NCBI GenBank assembly: GCA_030696465.1
Contig: JAUYSE010000073.1
Span: forward strand, 1-15,715
Source of the DNA: Legionellaceae bacterium
GTDB taxonomy: Bacteria > Pseudomonadota > Gammaproteobacteria > Legionellales > Legionellaceae
Direction of reading: 5' to 3'
Length of the DNA stretch: 15,715 nucleotides
Notes under the pieces: model-generated
The model's database searches: none
What the model was told of the DNA's origin: nothing
What the model saw: only the letters and a program-made list of their open reading frames with translations
In this document: piece by piece, positions 15,641-15,715 of the stretch
Layout of the letters: each line of letters opens with the position of its first letter
Position numbering within the stretch: the first letter of the stretch is position 1
Position numbers and translations under genes: made by a program

Positions 15641-15668
15641 ACTATAGTGAAATAATATATTTTTGCAA
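15641..15668 (-). promoter_or_regulatory. Candidate promoter of the J-domain gene
   Basis: Reading leftward: -35 TTGCAA (15668-15663), 16-base spacer, -10 TATAGT (15646-15641). A second TATAGT-like word overlaps six bases further on. The -10 ends 32 bases before the ATG at 15608. A GGAAG (15618-15614) serves as ribosome-binding site. Confidence 0.55.
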
Positions 15669-15689
15669 TAAAAATGAGCATATATACAG

Positions 15690-15715
15690 GATCTATCCGA
15701 GCCGCGCGCGGCTCG
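15690..15715. repeat. Long palindromic extragenic repeat, copy 3, cut by the window end
   Basis: GATCTATCCGAGCCGCG (15690-15706) is identical to 14090-14106 of copy 2. From 15698 to 15715 the sequence CGAGCCGCGCGCGGCTCG is a perfect 18-bp palindrome. It could be a short, loopless version of the element or the start of a longer one beyond the window. Confidence 0.75.

Noticed and set aside
14090..15715. Palindromes bracketing the J-domain gene as an insertion-sequence or composite transposon
   Set aside because: No transposase is present between them, and the element itself is palindromic, so orientation carries no information. No target duplication around the whole unit could be found.

Overview
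The window looks like chromosome from a host-associated gammaproteobacterium, most plausibly of the order Legionellales (Legionella, Coxiella, Berkiella or Rickettsiella-like). This is an inference from gene content. Gammaproteobacterial housekeeping genes (bat operon, fumC, ratA-rnfH, yceD, bamE, fur) are mixed with a eukaryotic-like protein kinase, a J-domain protein with a long low-complexity linker, and palindromic extragenic repeats. The moderately AT-rich base composition and frequent TTG starts fit. No rRNA, tRNA, CRISPR array or transposase gene is visible.

Layout. 1-2346 (+): the end of a BatB/BatC-type TPR protein, then a complete BatD, joined by a TAATG stop/start overlap. 2347-2710: a gene-free stretch with a GC-rich palindromic segment, the first copy of a long palindromic repeat and the kinase promoter. 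2711-4273 (+): eukaryotic-like Ser/Thr kinase. 4274-4462: a second type of extragenic repeat. 4463-4845 (-): a small membrane-anchored protein gene broken by two one-base frameshifts, both in G-runs of the coding strand. 4931-7700 (-): a compact operon fumC, serine esterase, ratA, rnfH. 7843-11233 (+): a two-gene surface module, a GIN/DUF2807 lipoprotein followed by a large Cys-rich secreted protein ending in a thaumatin-like domain. 11350-12056 (-): yceD and bamE, overlapping by 4 bases. 12123-14005 (+): fur, then an APC-family amino-acid permease 29 bases downstream. 14006-14291: a compound palindromic repeat. 14292-15608 (-): the J-domain protein, with another palindrome at the window edge.

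How the genes relate. BatB/C and BatD belong to the same envelope-associated AAA/VWA system. FumC is a TCA-cycle enzyme, and RatA/RnfH are the usual conserved pair of unclear physiology. BamE is part of the BAM outer-membrane assembly machine and is transcribed from an apparently overlapping divergent promoter with fur, the ferric uptake regulator. The kinase, the J-domain protein and the thaumatin/GIN pair are the accessory, likely host-facing, genes. The long palindromes lie beside the kinase and on both sides of the J-domain gene, which suggests these loci are the recombinationally mobile part of the window. No complete new multi-gene system is obvious. The least ordinary items are the kinase with a degenerate APE motif, the lipoprotein-thaumatin surface pair, the twice-frameshifted small membrane protein, and the palindrome family with its nested 9-bp-flanked hairpin.
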